DNA from: an uncultured Verrucomicrobia subdivision 3 bacterium
GTDB taxonomy: Bacteria > Verrucomicrobiota > Verrucomicrobiia > Limisphaerales > UBA11358
DNA length: 35,808 nt
NCBI GenBank assembly: GCA_903842235.1
Contig: CAIMLG010000246.1
Location: 1 to 35,808 of the forward strand
Reading direction: 5' to 3'
Below the pieces are notes generated by a model. It saw only the letters and a program-made list of their open reading frames with translations. It ran no database searches and was not told the origin of the DNA. This document shows positions 24,370 to 32,936 of this stretch, piece after piece; position 1 is the stretch's first letter, and every line of letters begins with the position of its first letter. A program made the translations under genes and the position numbers.

Positions 24370-25206
24370 GTGAAATTCTCCATCATCACGCCCAGCTTTC
24401 GCAATTCCGCCTGGCTCAAGCGCTGCATCGCCTCCGTGGCGGATCAGCCAGGGGTCGAGCTGGAGCACATTGTGCAGGATTCCTGCTCGGACGACGGCAC
24501 GCAAACCTGGCTGCCGCAAGATGCGCGCGTCACGGCTTTCATTGAAAAAGACCAGGGGATGTATGACGCCGTCAATCGCGGCTACCGGCGGGCCACCGGC
24601 GACATTCTGGCCTATCTTAACTGCGACGAACAATATCTCCCCGGCGCGCTGGCGGCGGTGAAGAAGTTTTTTGAGGAGCATCCCGAAACCGAGGTATTGC
24701 TCGCGGGCAGCATTGTCACCGACGGCGAGGGAAAATACCTCTGCCACCGGCACGCCATGATCCCCGACCTCAACCACTGCTGGTTCCGGTTTCCGGTGCT
24801 GACGAGCTCCCTATTCCTGCGCCGGCGGGTCATCCACGAGCGCGGTCTTTTTTTTGACCCGCAATGGCGGGACCTCGGCGATTTCCATTGGGTGCTGGCC
24901 CTGTTGAAAAACCGCGTGCCGATGGCGGTGCGCAACGAATTCACCTCGGTCTTCGCCGACACCGGCGACAACATGAATCTCAAGCCCAACGCCATCCGGG
25001 AAAAAAATGAGACGGCTAAAATGGTGGCGCCCTGGGTGCGGACGCTCAAGCCGCTGTGGATCCTGAATCACCGCCTCCGCCGGATTGTTCATGGGCACTT
25101 CAACCTCAAGCCGACCAGCTATGCGATTTACACCCCGGCCAGCCCGGACCGGCGGGTGACGATAGCCGTGCCCAAGCCCACCGCCGTGTGGTGGAACCGG
25201 CTTTAG
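24370..25206 (+). CDS. Family 2 glycosyltransferase
   Basis: A 278-residue GT-A enzyme. It begins at a GTG with KFSIITPSFRNSAWLKRC, the usual first strand and helix of GT2 enzymes, followed by VQDSCSDDGT and, at about 79-88, DILAYLNCDEQY, where CDE occupies the place of the metal-binding DxD motif. The WFRFPVLTSSLFLRR and GDFHWVLALLK stretches match the acceptor half of this subfamily, which resembles WcaA-like enzymes of colanic-acid type loci. The codons upstream of 24370 in the same frame look non-coding, so the GTG is preferred to an ATG at 24307. It probably adds a sugar to a growing lipid-linked repeat unit; the sugar is unknown. Confidence 0.85.
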   Translation: MKFSIITPSFRNSAWLKRCIASVADQPGVELEHIVQDSCSDDGTQTWLPQDARVTAFIEKDQGMYDAVNRGYRRATGDILAYLNCDEQYLPGALAAVKKFFEEHPETEVLLAGSIVTDGEGKYLCHRHAMIPDLNHCWFRFPVLTSSLFLRRRVIHERGLFFDPQWRDLGDFHWVLALLKNRVPMAVRNEFTSVFADTGDNMNLKPNAIREKNETAKMVAPWVRTLKPLWILNHRLRRIVHGHFNLKPTSYAIYTPASPDRRVTIAVPKPTAVWWNRL

Positions 25207-25311
25207 GGGCTTTGCGAGTATTTTCAGGGGCAGCGCCCGCCGGGGGAGCATTTTTGAGCATTGAACATCCCCCAATAAGTTGTCAGTTTTGGGGCAAACT
25301 AAGACCAACCT
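25207..25311. other. Intergenic region before the acyltransferase gene
   Basis: A 105-bp gap between two plus-strand genes. A loose inverted repeat (GGGGGA at 25242-25247, TCCCCC at 25268-25273) is visible, but its 20-nt loop and lack of a T-run make a terminator unlikely. Confidence 0.3.
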
Positions 25312-26346
25312 TTGAAAACCACTCCCGCTGATTTTCTCAATTCTGCAACTCTGGACGTCGGCCGGATTCTGGCCGCCACGGCGGTCTTTTATTTTCACAT
25401 TGGGGTGGTCGGGCATTATCCGTTTTCGCGATACGGTGAGTTTGCGGTGGAGTATTTTGTAATGCTCTCGGGGATTTCCTACCTACTGTTTTCCTACCCC
25501 CATCCGGTCACTCCGGCCCAGTATTTTGCCTACATGAAACGGCGGCTGGCGACGTTGTTCCCGGTGTTTTTTCTAGTGAATGTGGCACTCTATGGGGGGA
25601 GTTTTCTTTATGTTTCGGGACTGGGGAGACCCTATACGTTTGCTGAATTTCTGGCCAGCGCCACCGGCACCAGCATGTTTTTCGGCTGGAAGTATTTGTC
25701 CACCGTCATGTGGTTTGTGCCGTTCATTCTGCAAGTTTACCTGTTGCTGCCGCTGATTGATTGGGGCAGCCGTCGCCTGCCCCCGTTGGAATTCATGTTG
25801 GTGGCGTTTGGCGTGTCCTGTTTGACGGCGCAATTGATGCCGTTCTTTTTCGCGGATCAGGCCGCATATCTGGTTTGCAAAAACTGGAGCCCCCTTTTCC
25901 GCCTGCCCGAAGTCTGCCTAGGCATCCTCCTGGGTCGGCTGGCGCTGGCGCAGTGCGACTTCTGGAAAGCGGGGTCAGCCATGGTGACTTTTGGTATCCT
26001 GTCGTGGTTGGTCAGTTGGTTGAACTCCATTCCGGGCGGGACCCGGGTTTACATTTACATGCCGTGGAGCGGCTTCTGGGTGCCCCTGCTTCTGTTCGGG
26101 GCGGCTTATCTCATTTTGCCGCTGCGGCGCAACGTTCAGACCCGCCTGATCCGGCAACTGGGGATCGCCACGTTCGCCTTTTATCTGTTCCATGCCGCGC
26201 CGCTGACGGCGATCGAGCACCGGTTTGGCAACCATCTCCCAGTGTGGGCCGCGTATTATTTGGCTTGCTGGGTCATCGCCGTGAGTCTCACGCGGCTGGT
26301 CGCGCGGGCAACGAAATTATTCGAACCCTCACGACAACAAACTTGA
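25312..26346 (+). CDS. Membrane O-acyltransferase, acyltransferase-3 family
   Basis: A 344-residue integral membrane protein with about ten helices. The N-terminus has the AT3 signature: R18 in DVGRILAATAVFYFHIG, the essential-type H29, and the VEYFVMLSGISYLLF segment that corresponds to the FFxxSG motif. Members transfer acetyl or other acyl groups to sugars of exopolysaccharide, O-antigen or Nod factors, so this enzyme probably decorates the glycan made by the locus. It starts at a TTG (25312); no ATG upstream is in a plausible place and the first ATG downstream would remove the conserved N-terminal residues. It is followed by a 285-bp gap before the next gene. Confidence 0.85.
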   Translation: MKTTPADFLNSATLDVGRILAATAVFYFHIGVVGHYPFSRYGEFAVEYFVMLSGISYLLFSYPHPVTPAQYFAYMKRRLATLFPVFFLVNVALYGGSFLYVSGLGRPYTFAEFLASATGTSMFFGWKYLSTVMWFVPFILQVYLLLPLIDWGSRRLPPLEFMLVAFGVSCLTAQLMPFFFADQAAYLVCKNWSPLFRLPEVCLGILLGRLALAQCDFWKAGSAMVTFGILSWLVSWLNSIPGGTRVYIYMPWSGFWVPLLLFGAAYLILPLRRNVQTRLIRQLGIATFAFYLFHAAPLTAIEHRFGNHLPVWAAYYLACWVIAVSLTRLVARATKLFEPSRQQT

Positions 26347-26631
26347 AGCGGGGGGGCGCGGACCGGTTGCGGGAATGTATTGCCCTTGCCTTTGAGATTG
26401 AGTCGGGGGCCGTTCCTTGCCAGCCTGCCGGAAACTCATACACCCCAATGACGCCAGAAATCAAGTCTCCGCTGACTCCGCCGCCGCGCCTCCCGATGGA
26501 ACCGCTGGTTTTTTACGTAGCGGTTATTTCGTTTCATAGGCGAACCAAGGCTGATCGAGCAAACCACTGTAACACAACGCATTTCGCCCTTGTCGGCCCA
26601 TTCACACAGTAAAGCTCCTGCCCGTTAAGCT
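26347..26631. other. Gene-poor gap before the second GT-C gene
   Basis: A 285-bp gap within the plus-strand run. I see no conserved coding frame. AACCGCT at 26500-26506 pairs with AGCGGTT at 26519-26525 over a 12-nt loop and is followed by ATTTCGTTTC, which is at best a weak terminator. The gap could hold the promoter for the six-gene run from 26632 to 34184. Confidence 0.35.
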
Positions 26632-28497
26632 ATGCCTATTTTAGCCTTTTTCTGGATCTGGCTTTGCGCGTATCTCAACTGCGCCGGCTGGGCGCTGTCC
26701 GCGCTGCATCAATTAAACGCTGCCGGGTATGGGGTGGCGTTGCTGCTCGGCGTGGCGGCCCTCGTCGGTTGGTCACGACGGGCCAATGTCAGCCTGCGCC
26801 CGAACTTGCCCTGGCCAAAATATCGCCGCCGCTTCCGGCGCCCGTTTCCGCTGGCGTTCCTGAGCCTGGCCGCGCTGGCGCTGCTCGGCGGCCTCCTCCA
26901 TCCGCCCACCAATTACGATGCGCTGGCCTACCGGATTCCGCGCATCTTTCACTGGCTGGATGCCGGTCAATGGCATTGGATTCACACCATCTTTCCGCGC
27001 CTGAACAATCGTTCTTGCGGCATTGAATGGGTTTCCGCCCCGATCATCGCGCTGGCGCAAACCATCCGGCCGTTATTTCTTCTCAACTTCGTTTCGCTGC
27101 TGCTCCTGCCAGGTCTGGTTTTCAGCCTGTTCACCCGGCTGGGGGTGCCCCGGCGAACCGCGTGGCATTGGATGTGGATCGTGCCCACCGGTTACTGTTT
27201 CCTGCTGCAAGCGGGCAGCATCGGCAACGACCTGTTTGGCGCGCCCTTTGCGCTCGCGGCGGTGGTGCTGGCCCTGCGCGCCAAGAGCTCCGGTTCGCCG
27301 CGCGATTTTTTTACCTCGATCCTGGCGGCCGCCCTGATGACCAGCGCCAAAACCAGCAGCCTGCCGCTGCTGTTGCCCTGGGCCATCGCGCTGCTCCCGA
27401 CGTTAACATTCATTTGGCGCCGGCCGCTGGTCACGGCCGCCGTTTGTGGGCTGGCCGTTTTCGCCTCGGCGCTGCCAACGATGGTGCAAAATCAGCGATT
27501 CGCCGGCGATTGGTCCGGGGCCGGCTTGAACCGGCCGGATTCGGCCGGCAACAAGATCGTGCGGACGGTGGCCAATGTCTTCATTATTCCCGTGCAAAAC
27601 CTCGCGCCGCCGGTATTCCCGCTGGCGGGGGCCTGGAAACAAGCGGTCAACCAACGCCTGCCTGCGGGAGTCAACCAGCGTTTGCACGAAGTGATGCTGG
27701 AGCCCTCCGCCGCCGAATTCACCCTGCCCGAATTGCAGATGGAAGAAGGCGCGGGACTCGGGTTCGGCGTGACCCTGCTGTTGCTGGTGAGCTGCGGTTG
27801 GGCCAAATGCCTGCGTCAATCCCCCCCGAAACAACGGCTGGCGGCGCCTTCCTTCTGGCTGACGGCGTTGCGCTGGTCGCCCGCCGGGGCGCTGCTGGTG
27901 TTGATGACGACTTATAATCTCTCCGTTTTTTGCCGCGTGCTCACGCCGTATTATGCGCTGCTGATGCCGCTGTTGCTGGCCGATCCCCGGCAGGCCGGCC
28001 TGGTCCATAACCGCTGGTGGCGCGCCGCCGCGTATGGGGGGTTTTTGCTGGCGGCGGGACTGTTGATTATTTCGCCCGCCCGCCCGCTGTTTCCCGTAAT
28101 GTCCCTGCTGAAACACACCCCCCAGGCTCCCGCCCGCCTGCGCGAGGTCTATTCGGTTTATGCCGCCCGCTACGAAGCTTTTGCCCCCGCCGTCGCGCAA
28201 CTGCCCGCCGGCCTGAAGACCTTGGGGCTGGTTTCGTATGACGACCCCGAAACCTCGCTCTGGCTGCCGCTCGGCAACCGCCGCCTGGTTCATGTCTGTC
28301 CGGAAGATTCAGCCGCTGAACTCAAGGCCCAGGGGGTCGAATATATTCTAATCCAGGATTCGCTGGCCGAACAATGGCTGGGCGTTCCGCTCACCGACTG
28401 GCTCCAGCGCCTGCCCGCCCAGGTCGTGAGGCAATTTCCGCTCAATCTCCGGGCGGCAAAAGGCCCGCAAACCTGGGATCTCGTAAAATTGAATTGA
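26632..28497 (+). CDS. GT-C-like membrane protein (putative glycosyltransferase)
   Basis: A 621-residue protein with about eleven to twelve membrane segments. After two N-terminal helices comes PPTNYDALAYRIPRIFHWLDAGQWHWI (about 88-114, read as two parts), an aspartate-containing first loop like that of GT39/ArnT-type enzymes, and then RLNNRSCGIEWVSAP. The C-terminus is a soluble domain with LGLVSYDDPETSLWLPL and YILIQDSLAEQWL, as often seen after the membrane part of such enzymes. It most likely transfers a sugar from a polyprenyl-phosphate donor at the outer face of the inner membrane. The assignment is by layout, without a fully conserved motif, so it is less certain than for the GT-C gene at 16188. 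Confidence 0.65.
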   Translation: MPILAFFWIWLCAYLNCAGWALSALHQLNAAGYGVALLLGVAALVGWSRRANVSLRPNLPWPKYRRRFRRPFPLAFLSLAALALLGGLLHPPTNYDALAYRIPRIFHWLDAGQWHWIHTIFPRLNNRSCGIEWVSAPIIALAQTIRPLFLLNFVSLLLLPGLVFSLFTRLGVPRRTAWHWMWIVPTGYCFLLQAGSIGNDLFGAPFALAAVVLALRAKSSGSPRDFFTSILAAALMTSAKTSSLPLLLPWAIALLPTLTFIWRRPLVTAAVCGLAVFASALPTMVQNQRFAGDWSGAGLNRPDSAGNKIVRTVANVFIIPVQNLAPPVFPLAGAWKQAVNQRLPAGVNQRLHEVMLEPSAAEFTLPELQMEEGAGLGFGVTLLLLVSCGWAKCLRQSPPKQRLAAPSFWLTALRWSPAGALLVLMTTYNLSVFCRVLTPYYALLMPLLLADPRQAGLVHNRWWRAAAYGGFLLAAGLLIISPARPLFPVMSLLKHTPQAPARLREVYSVYAARYEAFAPAVAQLPAGLKTLGLVSYDDPETSLWLPLGNRRLVHVCPEDSAAELKAQGVEYILIQDSLAEQWLGVPLTDWLQRLPAQVVRQFPLNLRAAKGPQTWDLVKLN

Positions 28498-28542
28498 AAC
28501 CCGCGCTCGCCAAGCCGGGCCCATTTTCATTAAATTCGCCCG

Positions 28543-29748
28543 GTGAGCGCCCCCGTTGTCCTGACCATTCTGATGCCGTGCCTGAATGAGGCGGAGACCC
28601 TGGCCCGGTGCATTGCAACGGCGCAGCGCGGCCTCGCCCGCGCCGGCGTGACCGGGGAAATTCTCATCGCCGACAACGGCAGCACCGACGGCTCGCCGGC
28701 CATTGCCGAAACCCTCGGCGCCCGCGTCGTGCCGGTGGCCGAAAAAGGTTACGGCCACGCCCTGCGCGGCGGCGTGGCGGCCGCGCGCGGCGAATGGATT
28801 CTCATGGGCGATGCGGATGCCAGCTACGATTTTTCCGAGGCGGACCGGTTTGTCAAAAAATTCCAGGCCGGCTTTGACCTGGTCATGGGCTGCCGGCTGC
28901 CCGCCGGCGGCGGCGTGATCCGGCCCGGCGCGATGCCGTGGAAAAACCGCTGGCTCGGCAATCCCGCGCTGTCCTTCATCGGCCGGCTTTTTTTCCATTG
29001 CCCGGCGCATGACTTTCATTCCGGCCTGCGCGGCTTTACCAAATCGGCCTTCGCGGCAATGGACTTGAAGACAACCGGCATGGAGTTCGCCTCGGAAATG
29101 GTCATCAAGGCCACCCTGAAAAAACTGCGGATCGCCGAGGTGCCGGTTTCGCTGCAAAAGGACGGGCGCTCCCGCCCGCCGCATTTGAAACCGTGGCGCG
29201 ACGGCTGGCGCCATCTGCGCTTCATGCTGCTCTACTCGCCCCGCTGGCTGTTTCTGCTGCCCGGCTTGCTCGTATTCGGCAGCGGGGCGCTGGCCGCGCT
29301 GGCGCTGGCGGCGGGACAAGCCCGCCTCCACGGCGTGGCGTTGGATGTCGGCACGCTGCTGATGGCGTGCATGGCCACGATTGTGGGATTTCAATTCGTG
29401 GCGTTCGCCTGTTACACCAAGGTGTTCGCCATTGCGGAGGGGCTGCTGCCGCCGGACGAGCATTTTTCCCGGATTTTCCGGCTGTTTACGCTGGAAAAAG
29501 GCATTGTCGCCGGGCTGGTGCTGGCGCTGGCCGGCGCGGGTTTGCTGGCGCAGGCGGTGCTGGTTTGGCGGCAGGCGGGATTTGGCGAACTGCCCTACCC
29601 GGAAAATTTGCGGCGGCTGATTCCGGCGGGAACCCTGCTGGTGCTCGGCATTCAAACGGTATTCTCCAGCTTCTTCATGAGTGTGCTGGGACTGAAAACG
29701 GTGACGCGCCGCCCGCCCGCCCTGCCGGAAACCCCGCCCGCGGACTGA
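28543..29748 (+). CDS. Family 2 glycosyltransferase with C-terminal membrane helices
   Basis: A 401-residue protein. The N-terminal 240 residues are a GT-A domain of the dolichyl-phosphate mannose synthase-like group: LTILMPCLNEAETLARC, IADNGSTDGSP, GDADASYDF with the DxD metal site, and DFHSGLRGFTKSAF. The last 160 residues carry four membrane helices. Such enzymes usually load a sugar from a nucleotide donor onto polyprenyl phosphate, which would supply the GT-C enzymes in this locus with their donor (inference). It starts at GTG 28543, 45 bp after the upstream gene, and is followed after 6 bp by a methyltransferase gene. Confidence 0.88.
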   Translation: MSAPVVLTILMPCLNEAETLARCIATAQRGLARAGVTGEILIADNGSTDGSPAIAETLGARVVPVAEKGYGHALRGGVAAARGEWILMGDADASYDFSEADRFVKKFQAGFDLVMGCRLPAGGGVIRPGAMPWKNRWLGNPALSFIGRLFFHCPAHDFHSGLRGFTKSAFAAMDLKTTGMEFASEMVIKATLKKLRIAEVPVSLQKDGRSRPPHLKPWRDGWRHLRFMLLYSPRWLFLLPGLLVFGSGALAALALAAGQARLHGVALDVGTLLMACMATIVGFQFVAFACYTKVFAIAEGLLPPDEHFSRIFRLFTLEKGIVAGLVLALAGAGLLAQAVLVWRQAGFGELPYPENLRRLIPAGTLLVLGIQTVFSSFFMSVLGLKTVTRRPPALPETPPAD

Positions 29749-29754
29749 ACGAAC

Positions 29755-30330
29755 ATGAGATTCACCGATCGCTTCCTGCAACGCTGGCGCATCCGGCGGG
29801 TGCGGCCGCTCATCCCGCCCGGCGCGCGGATTCTGGATATCGGCAGTGCGGATGGGGCGCTGTTTGCGGCGCTGGGCCCGGCGGTCGGCGCCGGCAGCCT
29901 GGGGGTGGACCCCACGCTGGCACAACCCACGGTCGTCAATGGCTGTTCGCTCCGGCCGGGATTTTTTCCGCAAGCGGTGCCGGTGGACGCAGGCCTATTT
30001 GACGTGGTAACGCTGCTGGCGGTGTTGGAGCATTTTCCCCCGGCCAGTTACGCGGCGCTGCGCCAGGGGTGTGAACGATTTCTGCGCCCGGGTGGGAAGC
30101 TGTTGATCACCGTGCCGTCGCCGCAAGTGGATTATATTTTAGCCGGGTTGAAGCTTCTGCGCCTCGTGGACGGCATGGCGCTGGAGGAACATCACGGGTT
30201 TCTCGTGGACCAAACGCTGGCCATCTTCCCGCCGCCCGCGTTTCGCTTAGCCCGCCGGAGCACCTTTCAGCTGGGCTTGAACCATTTATTTGTCTTCGAG
30301 CGAGCCCCCCTGCCGGGCCGGCAACCTTAA
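29755..30330 (+). CDS. Small SAM-dependent methyltransferase
   Basis: A 191-residue protein with a compact class I fold: motif I ARILDIGSADGALFAAL (about 23-39), VDPTLAQP as the acidic strand end, VVTLLAVLEHFPP as motif II, and FLRPGGKLLITVPSP as motif III. The layout is that of the Methyltransf_11 group. The substrate is unknown; position between a polyprenyl-sugar synthase-like gene and a polymerase-like gene suggests the glycan or its lipid carrier. It starts 6 bp after the upstream stop and is almost certainly in the same operon. Confidence 0.85.
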   Translation: MRFTDRFLQRWRIRRVRPLIPPGARILDIGSADGALFAALGPAVGAGSLGVDPTLAQPTVVNGCSLRPGFFPQAVPVDAGLFDVVTLLAVLEHFPPASYAALRQGCERFLRPGGKLLITVPSPQVDYILAGLKLLRLVDGMALEEHHGFLVDQTLAIFPPPAFRLARRSTFQLGLNHLFVFERAPLPGRQP

Positions 30331-30402
30331 CTTTTGGGGTTTGCGATTGCGACAAATGACGCTTCTATCATATCTTGGCGCGGTCAACGAATTAACCGTG
30401 CC

Positions 30403-31935
30403 ATGATGACAAATCCCGCTGCCGCGATGCGGATGCTGATCACCTATTCGATCTGCATCCCGGTTGCCATCATTGTCGGCTGGATCCTGACCAACCCGCT
30501 GGACTACGGCTCGCTGGGATTCATCTTGATGGTGCTGGCCTTGATCATCTCCCCGGTTTTCATCAAATGGCATTATCCGATCATGGTTTTTGGGTTGGCG
30601 TTTCCCGTTTATCTGTTTTTTCTCATCGGGCGGCCGCCCTGCTGGCAGGTGGTGGTGCTGCTGAGTCTGGGCATCGCCGTCGTGGAGCGGATGATGAACA
30701 GTGACCGGCAGTTCCTGCGCGTGCCCAGCATGACCTGGCCGTTGCTGTTCACCTTGGCGGTCATGGGCTTCACCATGGCATTAACCGGTGGCACCGGCCT
30801 TCATACCCTGGGCGGGGAAGTGGGGGGCGGCAAAAAATATGTTTCCGCCATCATCGGCGTTTTGACCTATTTTGCCCTGACCAGCCGGCGGATTCCCCGG
30901 GAGCACTGGAAATTCTATATTGGCCTCTATTTCCTCTCGGCGCTTCCGCAGTTCATCAGTGATTTTCCGCGTCTGCCGCAGCCCTTGACCTTCATCAACT
31001 ACCTGTTTCCTCCGGCCGCGGAATCCTCGGGCGAAGGTTTTGGCGGGGGCATCGCGCGGTATGGGTCGGTGGCCGCCTCGGCCATTGCGCTATTCTTTTT
31101 TCTGCTGGCCCGCCATGGGCTGCGGGGAATATTTACCTTTAAGCGCCCCTATCGGGCCCCCTTGTTGTTTTTGCTGCTGGGGCTGTCGTTGCTGGGGGGA
31201 TACCGCGGCCTCATCATCACCAACTTCATGATTCTATTCATGCTGTTCTTTTTTGAAGGACTGCACCGGACCCGGGTCCTATTGGTTGCCATCCTGGCCG
31301 TAATCCTGGCGGGGAGTTTGCTGGTGCCTTTTGCCCGCCTGCTGCCGCCGACGCTCCAGCGTTCCTTGGCGTTTCTGCCGCTCCCCTTGTCCGCCCAAGC
31401 CCGGCTGGAAGCCGAAGGTTCCACGGAATGGCGGCTGCAAATCTGGCGCGATCTCTGGCCCAAGGTTCCCGGCTACCTGCTGCTGGGCAAAGGCTACTTG
31501 TTGCAAGCTGAAGATTTCCAGTATTTTGGCCAGGGCGGGCTGGTCAATAGTGCTGCGGCCACCATGGACCAAAGCAATACTTCATTCGGTGTTACCGGCG
31601 ATTACCACAGCGGCCCCCTATCCATTCTCATTCCCTTTGGCCTCTGGGGCGGCCTCGCCTTTCTTTGGGTGACGCTGGCCGGACTGCGGGTTTTATATCG
31701 CAACTTTCGCTACGGCGACCCGGAACTCCGGACCATCAACGCCTTTTTGCTCGCGTGGTATATACAGCGCTGCCTGACCTTTTTCTTCGTCTTTGGCGGC
31801 TTCGAGGCGGATATCTTCCTCTTCATGCGGACGGTGGGTTTTAGTCTGGCCTTGAACGGCGGCATTTGCCGCCCGCAACCGCGGGCTACGGAAGCGCAAC
31901 CCTTCCCGCGCCCGCCCCAACCTCTGCCGGCCTGA
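30403..31935 (+). CDS. O-antigen ligase/polymerase-like membrane protein
   Basis: A 510-residue protein with about eleven helices. The large loop near residues 330-400 has the features of the Wzy/WaaL (O-antigen ligase) superfamily: TEWRLQIWRDLWPKVPGYLLLGKGY, then a conserved-type histidine in DYHSGPLSILIPFGLWG. Such proteins polymerise repeat units or ligate them to lipid A core or another acceptor in the periplasm. An upstream TTG at 30334 would add 23 residues of poor coding character, so the ATG at 30403 (followed by a second ATG) is preferred. The last 20 residues after the final helix (RPQPRATEAQ...) are encoded by a palindrome-containing stretch and look like a late extension. Polymerase and ligase roles cannot be separated by sequence. 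Confidence 0.8.
   Translation: MMTNPAAAMRMLITYSICIPVAIIVGWILTNPLDYGSLGFILMVLALIISPVFIKWHYPIMVFGLAFPVYLFFLIGRPPCWQVVVLLSLGIAVVERMMNSDRQFLRVPSMTWPLLFTLAVMGFTMALTGGTGLHTLGGEVGGGKKYVSAIIGVLTYFALTSRRIPREHWKFYIGLYFLSALPQFISDFPRLPQPLTFINYLFPPAAESSGEGFGGGIARYGSVAASAIALFFFLLARHGLRGIFTFKRPYRAPLLFLLLGLSLLGGYRGLIITNFMILFMLFFFEGLHRTRVLLVAILAVILAGSLLVPFARLLPPTLQRSLAFLPLPLSAQARLEAEGSTEWRLQIWRDLWPKVPGYLLLGKGYLLQAEDFQYFGQGGLVNSAAATMDQSNTSFGVTGDYHSGPLSILIPFGLWGGLAFLWVTLAGLRVLYRNFRYGDPELRTINAFLLAWYIQRCLTFFFVFGGFEADIFLFMRTVGFSLALNGGICRPQPRATEAQPFPRPPQPLPA
31871..31886. repeat. Palindrome in the 3' end of the polymerase-like gene
   Basis: GCCCGC at 31871-31876 and GCGGGC at 31881-31886 form a perfect 6-bp stem over AACC. 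It falls at about codon 490, just past the last membrane helix, and resembles the GCGGGC arms of the palindrome at 12241-12256. Confidence 0.5.
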
Positions 31936-31940
31936 TTGCC

Positions 31941-32930
31941 GTGAAAGCCAAGCTGCTTGTTCTGGAACTCTGGGGCCTGGGGGATCTGGTCATCGCCACG
32001 CCGTTTCTCCGGTCGGCGTCCGAGAAATTTGCCGTGACGCTGCTGGCCAAACCCTTTGCGCTGGAGCTCCAGCCCCGCTTGTGGCCGGAGGTTGAAGTCA
32101 TTCCCTGCACGGCCCCTTGGACGGCGTTTCACGGCAAATACCATCTTTGGCGCTGGCCGTGGCGGGAGTTGATCCGGCTCCATCGCCAGCTGAAGGCCGC
32201 GCAATTCGACCACGGCCTCTCCGCCCGCTGGGATCCCCGCGATCACTGGGTTTTGAAAACCGCCGGGGTGCGGGATCGGATCGGGTTCTCGCGCCTGAAC
32301 AGCGGTCGTTTCCTCACGCAACCACTGGCCCGGCCGGACCCGCTGGCCCACCGTTCGGAATATTGGCGCGTCGCCGGCCATGCCCTCGGACTAAAACCGC
32401 CGGCCCGCGAGGAAGTCCGCCCGCCGGCCCGTTCGCCGCATTCCGGCGCGCTCCTCCACAGCGGCGCCCGGCTGCCGGCCCGCGTTTGGCCGCTGGCGAA
32501 TTATTTAAAAATCGCGGCCGCCCTGCGTCAAAAAAATATTCCCGTGCAAATCGCCTGCGATCCCGACCAGGTGGCTTGGTGGCGAAGTCAGGGGGCCGAA
32601 CCGGCCTGCCCCCGCGGCGTGCCGGAATTGCTGGCGCTCATTGATGCCGCCGGGGTGTTCATCGGCAACTGCTCCGGCCCCGGCCACCTGGCCGCCATCA
32701 GCGGCGTGCCGACGTTCACGATTTATGGTCCGTCCTTGCACGAATGGTTTCTGCCCCTCCACCCGGCGGCGGAGGCGTATGAAGGGCGGGCCTGCCCCTA
32801 CAAACCGTGCTCGGATTATTGCCGCTACGCCCGCCCGTTCTGCCTGAACGACGTGACGGCGGCGGAGGTCTGGCCGCGCGTGGAACAATTTGTCGAAAAA
32901 CACCTGGCAAGACATGGCCCAGCCGCTTGA
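31941..32930 (+). CDS. Family 9 (heptosyltransferase-like) glycosyltransferase
   Basis: A 329-residue GT-B protein related to ADP-heptose:LPS heptosyltransferases. It begins at a GTG with AKLLVLELWGLGDLVIATPFL, where GLGDLV matches the family's nucleotide/acceptor loop, and ends with VFIGNCSGPGHLAAISGVPTFTIYGPS, the strongest family signature (donor site). A cysteine-rich stretch, CPYKPCSDYC, with further cysteine in PFCLND, follows this signature as in several GT9 enzymes. It starts 5 bp after the upstream stop and the following gene begins 6 bp after its own stop, so it is inside a tight operon. It need not use heptose. Confidence 0.88.
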   Translation: MKAKLLVLELWGLGDLVIATPFLRSASEKFAVTLLAKPFALELQPRLWPEVEVIPCTAPWTAFHGKYHLWRWPWRELIRLHRQLKAAQFDHGLSARWDPRDHWVLKTAGVRDRIGFSRLNSGRFLTQPLARPDPLAHRSEYWRVAGHALGLKPPAREEVRPPARSPHSGALLHSGARLPARVWPLANYLKIAAALRQKNIPVQIACDPDQVAWWRSQGAEPACPRGVPELLALIDAAGVFIGNCSGPGHLAAISGVPTFTIYGPSLHEWFLPLHPAAEAYEGRACPYKPCSDYCRYARPFCLNDVTAAEVWPRVEQFVEKHLARHGPAA

Positions 32931-32936
32931 GTCAAA

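Noticed and set aside
28348..29973. Long open frame of 541 codons on the minus strand
   Set aside because: It lies opposite the family 2 glycosyltransferase with clear motifs and is rich in Arg, Gln, His and Gly, as expected for an antisense frame of a GC-rich gene; no domain is recognisable.
30334..30402. Longer start (TTG) for the polymerase-like gene
   Set aside because: The added 23 residues are not like a membrane-protein N-terminus and there is a good ATG at 30403.
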